NCBI GenBank assembly: GCA_963995505.1
Contig: OZ023182.1
Span: 9,912,707-9,976,706 of the forward strand
Reading direction: 5' to 3'
DNA length: 64,000 nt
Source of the DNA: Hypericum androsaemum
Taxonomy: Eukaryota; Streptophyta; Magnoliopsida; Malpighiales; Hypericaceae
Position numbers and translations under genes: made by a program. The first letter of the stretch is position 1; every line of letters starts with the position of its first letter. Positions 62,402 through 64,000 of the stretch are shown one piece after another. A model generated the notes under the pieces. That model was not told the DNA's origin, made no database searches, and worked only from the letters and a program-made list of their open reading frames with translations.

Positions 62402-62890
62402 ACCTGACCACGGTTCGAATTTGGATAAATTCATATCGAATTTATTCGAATTCGAATTCATCAAAATATTAAACCATATTCAATTCTTCACAAGACGAAT
62501 CGAATACGAATTATGAATTTTCGAATTCGAATCGAATTCGAATTAAATTATAATCAAATTCGAATCGAATTATAACCAAATTATAATTGAATTATAACCG
62601 AATTTTTCCCTCTCAAATTCCACCATTTTATTTGAATTTTTTAACATATATTATTATTATATGTACATGAATTTGAATCAAATTTAACATGAATTTAACT
62701 CGAATCAAATTTTCGAATCGAATTCGAATTAAATTTGTCGGTTTTGCGAATTATAAATATCTTGAACCGTATTTAATTCGTTTTATGACAAATTCGAATC
62801 GAATTTTTTACGAATCAAATTATTGACGAATCGAATCAAATTTTTAACAAATCGAATTAAATCACGAATCAGATTCAATTAATGACTAGG
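62402..62890. repeat. AATTCG-rich repeat block
   Basis: Dense overlapping AATTCGAATT words. The left part (62402-62520) is the inverted counterpart of 60-155. Bases 62700-62890 contain further diverged units of the same kind. Confidence 0.65.
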
Positions 62891-64000
62891 TACAGAAGAG
62901 CCCCTACGTATTTAACTACCCGAGAGTGACCTGCTCTTCACCCATAGGGCACCACCATCGCATTCTCTGACCTACCAATCTAATTCATTGTCTATTTTTC
63001 TCCTAGCTATTAATAACTTTCACTTTCCCTTCAAAAAAATATCAAACACTATTATTTCCTTAAAATAAAAGTTGTTCCTACGGAGAAGATTTAATTTGAA
63101 CTATCAAATTTTATTAAAAATCGTGTCTACAAATCTGACAGTCATCAAAAACTGTGTCTCTAAGTCCAAAATTTTGATCCATTTCAGTGAAAATAAATCT
63201 TGTCTCCACTGAATCCAACCCAAAAAATAAATGGCAGTAAAATGAACTTTACAAAACTATTCATAATTTTCACTTACCTTAACCTTCCCAAGATTCAAGG
63301 CGCGGCTTTTGGTTCCTATTTGGTCTACTTCCAGTGTCCAAAAGCCTAAAAATTGACCGTTGTAACTTGTAACCCATCATGGAAATAGTTTACGGGACAA
63401 AATAATTAAAGGTTGTACACTGAACGGTCAAGCAAGTGCGCATTTAGTGTAACCCCACACTTTGTTGGATCTTCAATGAGATCCATTGCATTTTACAATA
63501 AATTTTTGGTCGGTAAATTATTTTTTAATTGCAAGCATTATTATTGTTTAGATAAGTTAAATTTAATTGTAAATATGATTTACAACCTAGAATACCCCGC
63601 ACGGTCGTACATGTGATACATTTGTGGACCTCATTAAAAACCCCGCCGTCGCAAAACTTGTTGGAAAAAAAATACGGGCAATAAAAAGAGTATTCCCGAT
63701 AGCACTCCTAGGACAATTCTGAACACTACTAATATATAACATGGCATTAACTGACTGGATTGAACAATATACACTTAGCATCAGTTAATGTACTTTACTT
63801 TGTTTTTCTTTAAAAAATGATTTACTTTTCCGCCGGATCATGATGGAAAGATTTGAAAAAAAACTGATATTGTTTAATTGCGGATGCGGTACTTATTGCA
63901 GTGTGCGAAATAAGAACTAAATGAGCAGAAAGTTAGGCCAATTAGATACCGAAAAATTATTTTGGAGTTGCTTATATGGTGTTCGAAATTCGAAAAGGAT
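62891..64000. other. Gene-free region with dispersed repeat
   Basis: Bases 63068-63225 match 33480-33625 (dispersed repeat). I see no gene up to the end of the window. Confidence 0.4.

Overview
The window is nuclear DNA from a flowering plant, most likely a eudicot. The host genes have short GT-AG introns, and the products are plant-type: a cytosolic NADP-malic enzyme, a golgin-84 and 2-oxoglutarate dioxygenases. Between them lies AT-rich DNA full of retroelements, Mutator-like inverted-repeat elements and microsatellites. One 200-base run of N (47504-47703) shows that this is a scaffolded draft. I cannot name the species.

Layout. 1-5754: no host gene; an AATTCG-rich repeat, two 5S-rRNA-derived (Cassandra-like) copies, and a multi-part inverted rearrangement (2503-5740) of the DNA that belongs upstream of the first RING gene. 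5755-about 19139: a rearranged endogenous caulimovirid (florendovirus-like) cluster lying inside a TA microsatellite. It has three partial copies. Copy 1 (+) and copy 2 (-) form a near-perfect 3,159-bp inverted repeat with a 43-bp spacer. Copy 3 (-) supplies the rest of ORF1 (capsid zinc knuckle, protease, reverse transcriptase, RNase H), a second ORF of unknown function, and the viral promoter region. 19219-34197: three tandem RING-H2 genes. The segments upstream of the first two are paralogous but carry different insertions: the viral cluster in one, a dead Copia retrotransposon (24268-30280) in the other. 36316-39066: 2OG-Fe(II) oxygenase, 11 exons. 39636-43747 (-): NADP-malic enzyme, 17 exons, 591 aa. 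44251-47906: two Mutator-like elements. About 48838-54704 (-): golgin-84-like gene whose last exon I could not find. 55580-58924: a large inverted-repeat element with another nested inside it. 59618-60907: a second, two-exon 2OG-Fe(II) oxygenase. 60908-64000: AT-rich, no gene seen.

The most interesting structure is the viral palindrome. The promoter-bearing tail of copy 3 points, on the minus strand, straight into copy 2, then the 43-bp loop, then copy 1 in antisense. If this promoter works in the host, its transcript would fold into a 3.16-kb, almost perfectly paired hairpin of movement-protein and capsid sequence. That would be a ready-made small-RNA source against related viruses. Both arms share a premature stop that copy 3 lacks, so the locus looks more like a silencing trigger than a protein-coding provirus. 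An assembly fold-back artefact is the main alternative. The cluster ends about 80 bp upstream of the TATA box of the first RING gene, and an uninterrupted version of the insertion site survives in inverted orientation near 3244-3345.
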